DNA of 64,000 bases from contig CM077005.1 of NCBI GenBank assembly GCA_039090855.1, forward strand, positions 71,792,607-71,856,606. Reading direction: 5' to 3'. Each line of letters opens with the position of its first letter. Position 1 is the first letter of the stretch. Position numbers and translations under genes: made by a program. The notes below the pieces were generated by a model, which searched no databases, had not been told where the DNA came from, and saw only the letters and a list, made by a program, of their open reading frames with translations. The DNA is from Macrothele yani (taxonomy: Eukaryota; Arthropoda; Arachnida; Araneae; Macrothelidae). Shown in pieces: positions 1 to 13,329 of this stretch.

Positions 1-3000
1 AAACGACTAGTAAACCTTCTGGGATATTCAAGAATAACTGTATCGAGGGTGTACAGTGAGTGGTGCACAAACAACAAAACAAGCAGTCAGCGGTCTTCCT
101 GTGGGAGGTCACGACTTGTAAACCTTCTCGGATATGCAATACAAGAATCACTGTATCTAGGGTGTGCAGTGAGTGGTACACAAACAAATCAAACAGTCAG
201 CGGACTTCTTGTGGGAGGAAACGACTGTTAAACCTTGTCGGATATGCAAGAATAACTGTATTGAGGGTGTACAGTGAGTGGTACACAAACAAATCAAACA
301 GTCAGCGGACTTCTTGTTTGAGGGAACGACTATTAAACCTTTCCGGATATGCAAGAATAACTGCATCGAGGGTGTAGATGGAGTAATACACAAACAACAA
401 AACAAGCAGTCAACGGTCTTCCTGTGGGAGGAACCTTCTCGGATATGCAAGAATAACTGTATCGAGGGTGTACAGTGAGTGGTGCACAAACAACAAAACA
501 AGCAGTCAACGGTCTTCCTGTGGGAGGAACCTTCTCGGATATGCAAGAATAACTGTATCTAGGGTGTACAGTGAGTGGTACACAAACAAATCAAACAGTC
601 AGCGGACTTCTTGTGGGAGGAAACGACTATTAAACCTTTCCGGATATGCAAGATTAACTGCATCGAGGGTGTAGATGGAGTGATACACAAACAACAAAAC
701 AAGCAGTCAACGGTCTTCCTGTGGGAGGAACCTTCTCGGATATGCAAGAATAACTGTATCGAGGGTGTAGAGTGAGTGGTGCACAAACAACAAAACAAGC
801 AGTCAACGGTCTTCCTGTGGGAGGAACCTTCTCGGATATGCAAGAATAACTGTATCGAGGGTGTACAGTGAGTGGTGCACAAACAACAAAACAAGCAGTC
901 AACGGTCTTCCTGTGGGAGGAACCTTCTCGGATATGCAAGAATAACTGTATCGAGGGTGTACAGTGAGTGGTGCACAAACAACAAAACAAGCAGTCAACG
1001 GTCTTCCTGTGGGAGGAACCTTCTCGGATATGCAAGAATAACTGTATCTAGGGTGTACAGTGAGTGGTACACAAACAAATCAAACAGTCAGCGGACTTCT
1101 TGTGGGAGGAAACGACTATTAAACCTTTCCGGATATGCAAGAATAACTGCATCGAGGGTGTAGATGGAGTGATACACAAACAACAAAACAAGCAGTCAAC
1201 GGTCTTCCTGTGGGAGGAACCTTCTCGGATATGCAAGAATAACTGTATCGAGGGTGTACAGTGAGTGGTGCACAAACAACAAAACAAGCAGTTAACGGTC
1301 TTCCTGTGGGAGGAACCTTCTCGGATATGCAAGAATAACTGTATCTAGGGTGTACAGTGAGTGGTACACAAACAAATCAAACAGTCAGCGGACTTCTTGT
1401 GGGAGGAAACGACTATTAAACCTTTCCGGATATGCAAGAATAACTGCATCGAGGGTGTAGATGGAGTGATACACAAACAACAAAACAAGCAGTCAACGGT
1501 CTTCCTGTGGGAGGAACCTTCTCGGATATGCAAGAATAACTGTATCGAGGGTGTACAGTGAGTGGTGCACAAACAACAAAACAAGCAGTCAACGGTCTTC
1601 CTGTGGGAGGAACCTTCTCGGATATGCAAGAATAACTGTATCGAGGGTGTACAGTGAGTGGTGCACAAACAACAAAACAAGCAGTCAACGGTCTTCCTGT
1701 GGGAGGAACCTTCTCGGATATGCAAGAATAACTGTATCGAGGGTGTACAGTGAGTGGTGCACAAACAACAAAACAAGAAGTCGGCGGTCTTCCTGTGGGA
1801 GGAAACGACTAGTAAACCTTTCCTCGGATATGCAAGAATAACTACATCGAGGGTGTAGAGGGAGTGATACACAAACAACAAAACAAGCAGTCAACGGTCT
1901 TCCTGTGGGAGGAACCTTCTCGGATATGCAAGAATAACTGTATCGAGGGTGTACAGTGAGTGGTACACAAACAACAAAACAAGCAGTCAACGGTCTTCCT
2001 GTGGGAGGAAACGACTAGTAAACCTTCTCGGATATGCAAGAATAACTGCATCGAGGGTGTACAGTGAGTGGTACACAAACAACAAAACAAGCAGTCAACG
2101 GTCTTCCTGTGGGAGGAAACGACTATTAAACCTTTCCGGATATGCAAGAATAACTGTATCGAGGGTGTACAGTGAGTGGTACACAAACAACAAAACAAGC
2201 AGTCGGCGGTCTTCCTGTGGGAGGAAACGACTAGTAAACCTTCTCGGATATGCAAGAATAACTGCATCGAGGGTGTACAGTGAGTGATACACAAACAACA
2301 AAACAAGCAGTCAACGGTCTTCCTGTGGGAGGAACCTTCTCGGATATGCAAGAATAACTGTATCGAGGGTGTACAGTGAGTGGTACACAAACAACAAAAC
2401 AAGCAGTCAACGGTCTTCCTGTGGGAGGAACCTTCTCGGATATGCAAGAATAACTGTATCGAGGGTGTACAGTGAGTGGTGCACAAACAACAAAACAAGC
2501 AGTCGGCGGTCTTCCTGTGGGAGGAAACGACTATTAAACCTTTCCGGATATGCAAGAATAACTGCATCGAGGGTGTAGATGGAGTGATACACAAACAACA
2601 AAACAAGCAGTCAACGGTCTTCCTGTGGGAGGAACCTTCTCGGATATGCAAGAATAACTGTATCGAGGTTGTACAGTGAGTGGTGCACAAACAACAAAAC
2701 AAGCAGTCAACGGTCTTCCTGTGGGAGGAACCTTCTCGGATATGCAAGAATAACTGTATCGAGGTTGTACAGTGAGTGGTGCACAAACAACAAAACAAGC
2801 AGTCGGCGGTCTTCCTGTGGGAGGAAACGACTAGTAAACCTTCTCGGATATACAAGAATAACTGCATCGAGGGTGTAGAGGGAGTGATACACAAACAACA
2901 AAACAAGCAGTCAACGGTCTTCCTGTGGGAGGAACCTTCTCGGATATGCAAGAATAACTGTACCGAGGGTGTACAGTGAGTGGTACACAAACAACAAAAC

Positions 3001-3519
3001 AAGCAGTCAACGGTCGTCCTGTGGGAGGAAACGACTAGTAAACCTTCTCGGATATACAAGAATAACTGCATCGAGGGTGTAGATGGAGTGATACACAAAC
3101 AACAAAACAAGCAGTCAACGGTCTTCCTGTGGGAGGAACCTTCTCGGATATGCAAGAATAACTGTATCGAGGGTGTACAAAGAGTGGTGCACACAAAAAC
3201 AATACAAGCAGTCAACGGTCTTCCCGTGGGAGGAAACGACTAGTAAACCTTTTCGGATATGCAATGCAAGAATAACTGTATCGAGGGTGTACAGTGAGCG
3301 GTACACAAACAACAAAACAAGAAGTCAACGGTCTTCCTGTGGGAGGAAACGACTAGTAAACCTTTCCGGATATACAAGAATAACTGTATCGAGGGTGTAG
3401 AAGGAGTGGTACACAAACAACGAAAACAAGCAGTCAACGGTCTTCCTGTGGGAGGAAACGGTTAGTAAACCTTCTCGGATATGCAATGCAAGAATAACTG
3501 TATCTAGGGTGTACAGTGG

Positions 3520-5574
3520 GTGGTACACAAACAAATTAAAAACGGTCAGCGGACTTCTTGTGGGAGGAAACGACTAGTAAACCTTCTGGGATATGAAAGA
3601 ATAACTGTATCGAGGGTGTACAGTGAGTGGTGCAGAAACAACAAAACAAGCAGTCAGCGGTCTTCCTGTGGGAGGAAACGACTAGTAAACCTTCTCGGAT
3701 ATACAAGAATAACTGTATCGAGGGTGTAGAAGGAGTGGTACACAAACAACGAAACAAGCAGTCAACGGTCTTCCTGTGGGAGGAAACGGTTAGTAAACCT
3801 TCTCGTATATGAAATGCAAGAATAACTGTATCTAGGGTGTACAGTGAGTGGTGCACAAACAAATCAAACAGTCAGCGGTCTTCTTGTGGGAGAAACGACT
3901 GTTAAACCTTGTCGGATATGCAAGAATAACTGTATTGAGGGTGTGCAGTGAGTGGTACACAAACAAATCAAACAGTCAGCGGACTTCTTGTGGGAGGGAA
4001 CGACTAGTAAACCTTCTGGGATATGCAAGAATAACTGTATCGAGGGTGTACAGTGAGTGGTGCACAAACAACAAAACAAGCAGTCAGCGTTCTTCCTGTG
4101 GGAGGAAACGATTAGTAAACCTTCTCGGATATGCAATGCAAGAAGCACTGTATCTAGGGTGTACAATGAGTGGTACACCAACAAATCGAACAGTCAGCGG
4201 ACTTCTTGTGGGAGGAAACGACTATTAAACCTTCTCGGATATGCAAGAATAACTGTATTGAGGGTGTACAGTGAGTTGTACAGAAACAAATCAAACAGTC
4301 AGCGGACTTCTTGTGGGAGGAAACGACTAGTAAACCTTCTCGGATATGCAAGAATAACTGTATCGAGGATGTACAGTGAGTTGTGCACAAACAACAAAAC
4401 AAGCAGTCGGCGGTCTTCCTGTGAGAGGAAACGACTAGTAAACCTTCTCGGATATACAAGAATAACTGCATCGAGGGTGTAGAGGGAGTGATACACAAAC
4501 AACTAAACAAGCAGTCAACGGTCTTCCTGTGGGAGGAAACGACTAGTAAACCTTCTCGGATATACAAGAATAACTGTATCGAGGGTGTAGAAGGAGTGGT
4601 ACACAAACAACGAAACAAGCAGTCAACGGTCTTCCTGTGGGAGGAAACTGCTAGTAAACCTTCTCGGATATGCAATGCAAGAATAACTGTATCGAGGGTG
4701 TACAGTGAGTGGTGCACAAACAACAAAAGAAGCAGTCGGCGGTCTTCCTGTGGGAGGAAACGACTAGTAAACCTTCTCGGATATACAAGAATAACTGCAT
4801 CGAGGGTGTAGAGGAGTGATACACAAAAAACAAAACAAGCAGTCAACGGTCTTCCTGTGGGAGGAAACGACTAATAAACCTTCTCGGATATACAAGAATT
4901 ACTGTATCGAGGGTGTAGAAGGAGTGGTACACAAACAACGAAACAAGCAGTCAATGGTCTTCCTGTGGGAGGAAACTGCTAGTAAACCTTCTCGGATATG
5001 CAATGCAAGAATAACTGTATCGAGGGTGTACAGTGAGTGGTGCACAAACAACAAAAGAAGCAGTCGGCGGTCTTCCTGTGGGAGGAAACGACTAGTAAAC
5101 CTTCTCGGATATACAAGAATAACTGTATCGAGGGTGTAGAAGGAGTGGTACACAAACAACGAAACAAGCAGTCAACGGTCTTCCTGTGGGAGGAAACGGC
5201 TAGTAAACCTTCTCGGATATGCAATGCAAGAATAACTGTATCTAGGGTGTACAGTGAGTGGTACACAAACAACAAAAGAAGCAGTCAACGGTCTTCCTGT
5301 GGGAGGAACCTTCTCGGATATGCAAGAATAACTGTATCGAGGGTGTACAGTGAGTGGTGCACAAACAACAAAACAAGCAGTCAGCGGTCTTCCTGTGGGA
5401 AGAAACGACTAGTAAACCTTTCCGGATATACAAGAATAACTGTATCGAGGGTGTAGAAGGAGTGGTACACAAAAAACGAAACAAGCAGTCAACGGTCTTC
5501 CTGTTTGAGGAAACGGTTAGTAAACCTTCTTGTATATGAAATGCAAGAATAACTGTATCTAGGTGTACAGTGAG
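3520..5574. repeat. Higher-order satellite block B, copy 1 (about 2.06 kb)
   Basis: This run of roughly 19-20 variant units recurs in the same order at 8806-10861 (offset about +5286) and 10862-12917 (offset about +7342). The private marker ACAAATTAAAAACGGTCAG occurs near 3530, 8817 and 10873. Copies 1 and 2 differ only at scattered positions (for example 3948 against 9236, and one base gained near 10096). Copy 3 is more diverged (for example 4144 AAGCACTG against AATCACTG near 11486). Confidence 0.9.
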
Positions 5575-8500
5575 TGGTACACAAACAAATCAAACAGTCA
5601 GCGGACTTCTTGTGAGGAACGACTAGTAAACCTTCTGGGATATTCAAGAATAACTGTATCGAGGGTGTACAGTGAGTGGTGCCAAAACAACAAAACAAGC
5701 AGTCAGCGGTCTTCTGTGGGAGGTCACGACTCTGTAAACCTTCTCGGATACGCAATACAAGAATCACTGTATCTAGGGTGTGCAGTGAGTGGCACACAAA
5801 CAACCAAACAGTCAGCGGACTTCTTGTGGGAGGAAACGACTGTTAAACCTTGTCGGATATGCAAGAATAACTGTATTGAGGGTGTACAGTGAGTGGTACA
5901 TAACAATCAAACAGTCAGCGGACTTCTTGTTTGAGGGAACGACTATTAAACCTTTTCCGGATATGCAACACAATCTGCATCGAGGGTGTAGATGGAGTAA
6001 TACACAAACAACAAAACAAGCAGTCAACGGTCTTCCTGTGGAGGAACCTTCTCGGATATGCAAGAATAACTGTATCGAGGGTGTACAGTGAGTTGTGTAC
6101 AAACAATAAAACAAGCAGTCAACGTCTTCCTGTGGGAGGAACCTTCTGACATGCAGACTAACTTGTATCCGGGTGTACAGTGAGTGGTACACAAACAACC
6201 AAACAGTCAGCGGACTTTGCGGGGGAGGAAACGACTATTAAACCTTTCCGGATATGCAAGATTAATCAGTATCGAGGGTGTAGATGGAGTGATACACAAA
6301 CAACAAAACAAGCAGTCAACGGTCTTCCTGTGAGGAACCTTCTTATGCAAGAATAACTGTATCGAGGGTGTAGAGTGAGTGGTGCACAAACAACAAAACA
6401 AGCAGTCAACGGTCTTCCTGTGGAGGAACCTTCGGATATGCAAGAATAACTGTATCGAGGGTGTACAGTGAGTGGTACAAACAACAAAACAAGCAGTCAA
6501 CGGTCTTCCTGTGGGAGGAACCTTCTCGGATATGAATAATCAACAGGGTGTACAGTGAGTGGTGGCCAAACAACAAAACAAGCAGTCAACGGTCTTCCTG
6601 TGGGAGGAACCTTCTCGGATATGCAAGAATAACTGTATCTAGGGTGTGCACAGTGAGTGGTACACAAACAACCAAACAGTCAGCGGACTTCTTGTATGAG
6701 GAAACGACTATTAAACCTTTCCGGATATGCAAGAATAACTGCATCGAGGGTGTAGATGGAGTGATACACAAACAACAAAACAAGCAGTCAACGGTCTTCC
6801 TGTGGGTGAACCTTCTCGGATATGCGGCATTAACTGTATCGAGGGTGGCAGTGAGTGGTGCACAAACAACAAAACAAGCAGTTAACGGTCTTCCTGTGGG
6901 AAGAACCTCTTGATATGCAAGAATAACTGTATCTAGGGTGTACAGTGAGTGAAGCACAACAAAACAAATCAAAACAGTCAGCGGACTTCTTGTGGGAGGA
7001 AACGACTATTAAACCTTTCCGAGCGGCGTGAATAACCGTACCGAGGGTGTAGATGGAGTGATACACAAACAACAAAACAAGCAGTCAACGGTCTTCCTGT
7101 GGGAGGAACATTCTCGGATATGCAAGAATAACTGTATCGAGGGTAAGCAGTGAGTGGTGCACAAACAACAAAACAAGCAGTCAACGGTCTTCCTGTGGGA
7201 GTGAACCTTCTTGGATATGCAAGAATAACTGTATCGAGGTTGTACAGTGAGTGGTGCACAAACAACAAAACAAGCAGTCAACGGTCTTCCTGTGGGAGGA
7301 ACCTTCTCGGATATGCAAGAATAACTGTATCGAGGTTGCGGCTAGTGAAAGTGGTGCACAAACAACAAAACAAGACAGTCGAAAAGGACTTCTTGTGGGA
7401 GGAAACGACTAGTAAACCTTTCTCGATATACAAGAATATAACTACATCGAGGGTGTAGAGGGAGACACACAAACAACAAAACAAGCAGTCAACGGTCTTC
7501 CTGTGGAGTGAACCTTTCGGATATGCAAGAATAGATGTACCGAGGTGATACACAAACAACACAAACAAGCAGTCAAGCAGTCTTCCTGGTCTTGAGGAAC
7601 CTTCTCGGATATGCAAGAATAACTGTATCGAGGGTGTACAGTGAGTGAGTGCACAACACAACAAAAACAGCAGTTAACGGTCTTCCTAGTGGAGGAACCC
7701 TTCTCGGATATGCAAGAATAACTGTCTAGGGTGTACAGTGAGTGGTACCTGACGAGTAACAAAACAAGCAGTCAGGCGGACTTCCTTGTGGGAGGAAACG
7801 ACTAGTAAACCTTTTCGGATATGCAAGAATAACTGCATCGAGGGTGTAGATGGAGTGATACACAAACAACAAAACAAGCAGTCAACGGTCCTTCATGTTG
7901 GAGGAACCTTCTCGGATATGCAAGAATAACTGTATCGAGGTTGTACAGTGAGTGGTGCACAAACAACAAAACAAGCAGTCAACGGTCTTCCTGTGGAGAG
8001 GAACCTTCTTCTCGGATATGCAAGAATAACTGTATCGAGGTTGTACAGTGAGTGGTGCACAAACAACAAAACAAGCAGTCGGCGATGTCTTCCTGTGGGA
8101 GGAAACGACTAGTAAAACCTTCTCGGATATACAAGAATAACTGGGCATCGAGGATGTAGAGGGAGTGATACACAAACAACAAAACAAGCAGTCAACGGTC
8201 TTCCTGTGGAAGTGGAACCTTCTCGGATATGCAAGAATAACTGTACCGAGGGTGTACAGTGAGTGGTACACAAACAACAAAACAAGCAGTCAACGGTCGT
8301 CCTGTGGGAGTGAAACGACTAGTAAACCTTCTCGGATATACAAGAATAACTGCATCGAGGGTGTAGATGGAGTGATACACAAAACAACAAAACAAGCAGT
8401 CAACGGTCTTCCTGTGGGAGGAACCTTCTCGGATATGCAAGAATAACTGTATCGAGGGTGTACACAAGAGTGGTGCACAAAAAACAATACAAGCAGTCAA

Positions 8501-8630
8501 CGGTCTTCCCGTGGGAGGAAACGACTAGTAAACCTTTTCGGATATGCAATGCAAGAATAACTGTATCGAGGGTGTACAGTGAGCGGTACACAAACAACAA
8601 AACAAGAAGTCAACGGTGTCTTCCTGTGGG
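5560..8630. repeat. Indel-rich copy of satellite block 1-3330
   Basis: The order of unit variants follows 1-3330: the junction GGGATATTCAAGAATAACTG at about 20 recurs near 5637, an offset of about 5616. The offset shrinks to about 5286 by 8640, so roughly 330 bp net are missing. Unlike every other part of the array it carries many 1-4-base gains and losses, for example GTGCCAAAACAAC near 5681, CCTGTGAGGAACC near 6328 and CAAAACAAATCAAAAC near 6960. It may be a decayed copy or poorly polished sequence. Confidence 0.8.
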
Positions 8631-8805
8631 AGGAAACGACTAGTAAACCTTTCCGGATATACAAGAATAACTGTATCGAGGGTGTAGAAGGAGTGGTACA
8701 CAAACAACGAAACAAGCAGTCAACGGTCTTCCTGTGGGAGGAAACGGTTAGTAAACCTTCTCGGATATGCAATGCAAGAATAACTGTATCTAGGGTGTAC
8801 AGTGG

Positions 8806-10861
8806 GTGGTACACAAACAAATTAAAAACGGTCAGCGGACTTCTTGTGGGAGGAAACGACTAGTAAACCTTCTGGGATATGAAAGAATAACTGTATCGAG
8901 GGTGTACAGTGAGTGGTGCAGAAACAACAAAACAAGCAGTCAGCGGTCTTCCTGTGGGAGGAAACGACTAGTAAACCTTCTCGGATATACAAGAATAACT
9001 GTATCGAGGGTGTAGAAGGAGTGGTACACAAACAACGAAACAAGCAGTCAACGGTCTTCCTGTGGGAGGAAACGGTTAGTAAACCTTCTCGTATATGAAA
9101 TGCAAGAATAACTGTATCTAGGGTGTACAGTGAGTGGTGCACAAACAAATCAAACAGTCAGCGGTCTTCTTGTGGGAGAAACGACTGTTAAACCTTGTCG
9201 GATATGCAAGAATAACTGTATTGAGGGTGTGCAGTGCGTGGTACACAAACAAATCAAACAGTCAGCGGACTTCTTGTGGGAGGGAACGACTAGTAAACCT
9301 TCTGGGATATGCAAGAATAACTGTATCGAGGGTGTACAGTGAGTGGTGCACAAACAACAAAACAAGCAGTCAGCGTTCTTCCTGTGGGAGGAAACGATTA
9401 GTAAACCTTCTCGGATATGCAATGCAAGAAGCACTGTATCTAGGGTGTACAATGAGTGGTACACCAACAAATCGAACAGTCAGCGGACTTCTTGTGGGAG
9501 GAAACGACTATTAAACCTTCTCGGATATGCAAGAATAACTGTATTGAGGGTGTACAGTGAGTTGTACAGAAACAAATCAAACAGTCAGCGGACTTCTTGT
9601 GGGAGGAAACGACTAGTAAACCTTCTCGGATATGCAAGAATAACTGTATCGAGGATGTACAGTGAGTTGTGCACAAACAACAAAACAAGCAGTCGGCGGT
9701 CTTCCTGTGAGAGGAAACGACTAGTAAACCTTCTCGGATATACAAGAATAACTGCATCGAGGGTGTAGAGGGAGTGATACACAAACAACTAAACAAGCAG
9801 TCAACGGTCTTCCTGTGGGAGGAAACGACTAGTAAACCTTCTCGGATATACAAGAATAACTGTATCGAGGGTGTAGAAGGAGTGGTACACAAACAACGAA
9901 ACAAGCAGTCAACGGTCTTCCTGTGGGAGGAAACTGCTAGTAAACCTTCTCGGATATGCAATGCAAGAATAACTGTATCGAGGGTGTACAGTGAGTGGTG
10001 CACAAACAACAAAAGAAGCAGTCGGCGGTCTTCCTGTGGGAGGAAACGACTAGTAAACCTTCTCGGATATACAAGAATAACTGCATCGAGGGTGTAGAGG
10101 GAGTGATACACAAAAAACAAAACAAGCAGTCAACGGTCTTCCTGTGGGAGGAAACGACTAATAAACCTTCTCGGATATACAAGAATTACTGTATCGAGGG
10201 TGTAGAAGGAGTGGTACACAAACAACGAAACAAGCAGTCAATGGTCTTCCTGTGGGAGGAAACTGCTAGTAAACCTTCTCGGATATGCAATGCAAGAATA
10301 ACTGTATCGAGGGTGTACAGTGAGTGGTGCACAAACAACAAAAGAAGCAGTCGGCGGTCTTCCTGTGGGAGGAAACGACTAGTAAACCTTCTCGGATATA
10401 CAAGAATAACTGTATCGAGGGTGTAGAAGGAGTGGTACACAAACAACGAAACAAGCAGTCAACGGTCTTCCTGTGGGAGGAAACGGCTAGTAAACCTTCT
10501 CGGATATGCAATGCAAGAATAACTGTATCTAGGGTGTACAGTGAGTGGTACACAAACAACAAAAGAAGCAGTCAACGGTCTTCCTGTGGGAGGAACCTTC
10601 TCGGATATGCAAGAATAACTGTATCGAGGGTGTACAGTGAGTGGTGCACAAACAACAAAACAAGCAGTCAGCGGTCTTCCTGTGGGAAGAAACGACTAGT
10701 AAACCTTTCCGGATATACAAGAATAACTGTATCGAGGGTGTAGAAGGAGTGGTACACAAACAACGAAACAAGCAGTCAACGGTCTTCCTGTGGGAGGAAA
10801 CGGTTAGTAAACCTTCTCGGATATGCAATGCAAGAATAACTGTATCTAGGGTGTACAGTGG
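8806..10861. repeat. Higher-order satellite block B, copy 2
   Basis: Nearly identical to 3520-5574 and directly abutting copy 3 at a period of 2056-2057 bp. The match to copy 1 is base-for-base over most of its length, which implies either very recent segmental duplication or an assembly duplication. Confidence 0.9.
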
Positions 10862-12917
10862 GTGGTACACAAACAAATTAAAAACGGTCAGCGGACTTCT
10901 TGTGGGAGGAAACGACTAGTAAACCTTCTGGGATATGAAAGAATAACTGTATCGAGGGTGTACAGTGAGTGGTGCAGAAACAACAAAACAAGCAGTCAGC
11001 GGTCTTCCTGTGGGAGGAAACGACTAGTAAACCTTCTCGGATATACAAGAATAACTGTATCGAGGGTGTAGAAGGAGTGGTACACAAACAACGAAACAAG
11101 CAGTCAACGGTCTTCCTGTGGGAGGAAACGGTTAGTAAACCTTCTCGTATATGAAATGCAAGAATAACTGTATCTAGGGTGTACAGTGAGTGGTACACAA
11201 ACAAATCAAACAGTCAGCGGACTTCTTGTGGGAGGAAACGACTGTTAAACCTTGTCGGATATGCAAGAATAACTGTATTGAGGGTGTACAGTGAGTGGTA
11301 CACAAACAAATCAAACAGTCAGCGGACTTCTTGTGGGAGGGAACGACTAGTAAACCTTCTGGGATATGCAAGAATAACTGTATCGAGGGTGTACAGTGAG
11401 TGGTGCACAAACAACAAAACAAGCAGTCAGCGGTCTTCCTGTGGGAGGAAACGATTAGTAAACCTTCTCGGATATGCAATGCAAGAATCACTGTATCTAG
11501 GGTGTACAGTGAGTGGTACACAAACAAATCAAACAGTCAGCGGACTTCTTGTGGGAGGAAACGACTATTAAACCTTCTCGGATATGCAAGAATAACTGTA
11601 TTGAGGGTGTACAGTGAGTGGTACAGAAACAAATCAAACAGTCAGCGGACTTCTTGTGGGAGGAAACGACTAGTAAACCTTCTCGGATATGCAAGAATAA
11701 CTGTATCGAGGGTGTACAGTGAGTTGTGCACAAACAACAAAACAAGCAGTCGGCGGTCTTCCTGTGAGAGGAAACGACTAGTAAACCTTCTCGGATATAC
11801 AAGAATAACTGCATCGAGGGTGTAGAGGGAGTGATACACAAACAACTAAACAAGCAGTCAACGGTCTTCCTGTGGGAGGAAACGACTAGTAAACCTTCTC
11901 GGATATACAAGAATAACTGTATCGAGGGTGTAGAAGGAGTGGTACACAAACAACGAAACAAGCAGTCAACGGTCTTCCTGTGGGAGGAAACTGCTAGTAA
12001 ACCTTCTCGGATATGCAATGCAAGAATAACTGTATCGAGGGTGTACAGTGAGTGGCGCACAAACAACAAAAGAAGCAGTCGGCGGTCTTCCTGTGGGAGG
12101 AAACGACTAGTAAACCTTCTCGGATATACAAGAATAACTGCATCGAGGGTGTAGAGGAGTGATACACAAAAAACAAAACAAGCAGTCAACGGTCTTCCTG
12201 TGGGAGGAAACGACTAATAAACCTTCTCGGATATACAAGAATTACTGTATCGAGGGTGTAGAAGGAGTGGTACACAAACAACGAAACAAGCAGTCAATGG
12301 TCTTCCTGTGGGAGGAAACTGCTAGTAAACCTTCTCGGATATGCAATGCAAGAATAACTGTATCGAGGGTGTACAGTGAGTGGTGCACAAACAACAAAAG
12401 AAGCAGTCGGCGGTCTTCCTGTGGGAGGAAACGACTAGTAAACCTTCTCGGATATACAAGAATAACTGTATCGAGGGTGTAGAAGGAGTGGTACACAAAC
12501 AACGAAACAAGCAGTCAACGGTCTTCCTGTGGGAGGAAACGGCTAGTAAACCTTCTCGGATATGCAATGCAAGAATAACTGTATCTAGGGTGTACAGTGA
12601 GTGGTACACAAACAACAAAAGAAGCAGTCAACGGTCTTCCTGTAGGAGGAACCTTCTCGGATATGCAAGAATAACTGTATCGAGGGTGTACAGTGAGTGG
12701 TGCACAAACAACAAAACAAGCAGTCAGCGGTCTTCCTGTGGGAAGAAACGACTAGTAAACCTTCTCGGATATACAAGAATAACTGTATCGAGGGTGTAGA
12801 AGGAGTGGTACACAAACAACGAAACAAGCAGTCAACGGTCTTCCTGTTTGAGGAAACGGTTAGTAAACCTTCTCGGATATGCAATGCAAGAATAACTGTA
12901 TCTAGGGTGTACAGTGA
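10862..12917. repeat. Higher-order satellite block B, copy 3
   Basis: Third copy of the 2.06-kb block, with the same order of unit variants as copies 1 and 2 but its own substitutions (for example GTACACAAACAAATC near 11192 where the other two have GTGCAC). It ends where the run joins the ATCAAACAG-type units near 12917. Confidence 0.88.
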
Positions 12918-13329
12918 GTGGTACACAAACAAATCAAACAGTCAGCGGACTTCTTGTGGGAGGAAACGACTGTTAAACCTTGTCGGATATGCAAGAATAA
13001 CTGCATCGAGGGTGTACAGTGAGTGATACACGAACAACAAATCAAGCAGTCAACGGTCTTCCTGTGGGAGGAACCTTCTCGGATATGCAAGAATAACTGT
13101 ATCGAGGGTGTACAGTGAGTGGTGCACAAACAACAAAACAAGCAGTCAGCGGTCTTCCTGTGGGAGGAAACGACTTGTAAACCTTCTCGGATATGCAATG
13201 CAAGAATAACTGTATCGAGGGTGTGCAGTGAGTGGTACACAAACAACAAAACAAGCAGTCAACGGTCTTCCTTGTGGGAGGAACCTTGTCGGATATGCAA
13301 GAATAACTGTATCGAGGGTGTACAGTGAG

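Noticed and set aside
1842..3215. 457-codon minus-strand open frame as a Cys-rich protein gene
   Set aside because: It is the satellite read in a frame kept open by unit lengths divisible by three. Similar frames occur on both strands all along the array and none resembles a known protein.
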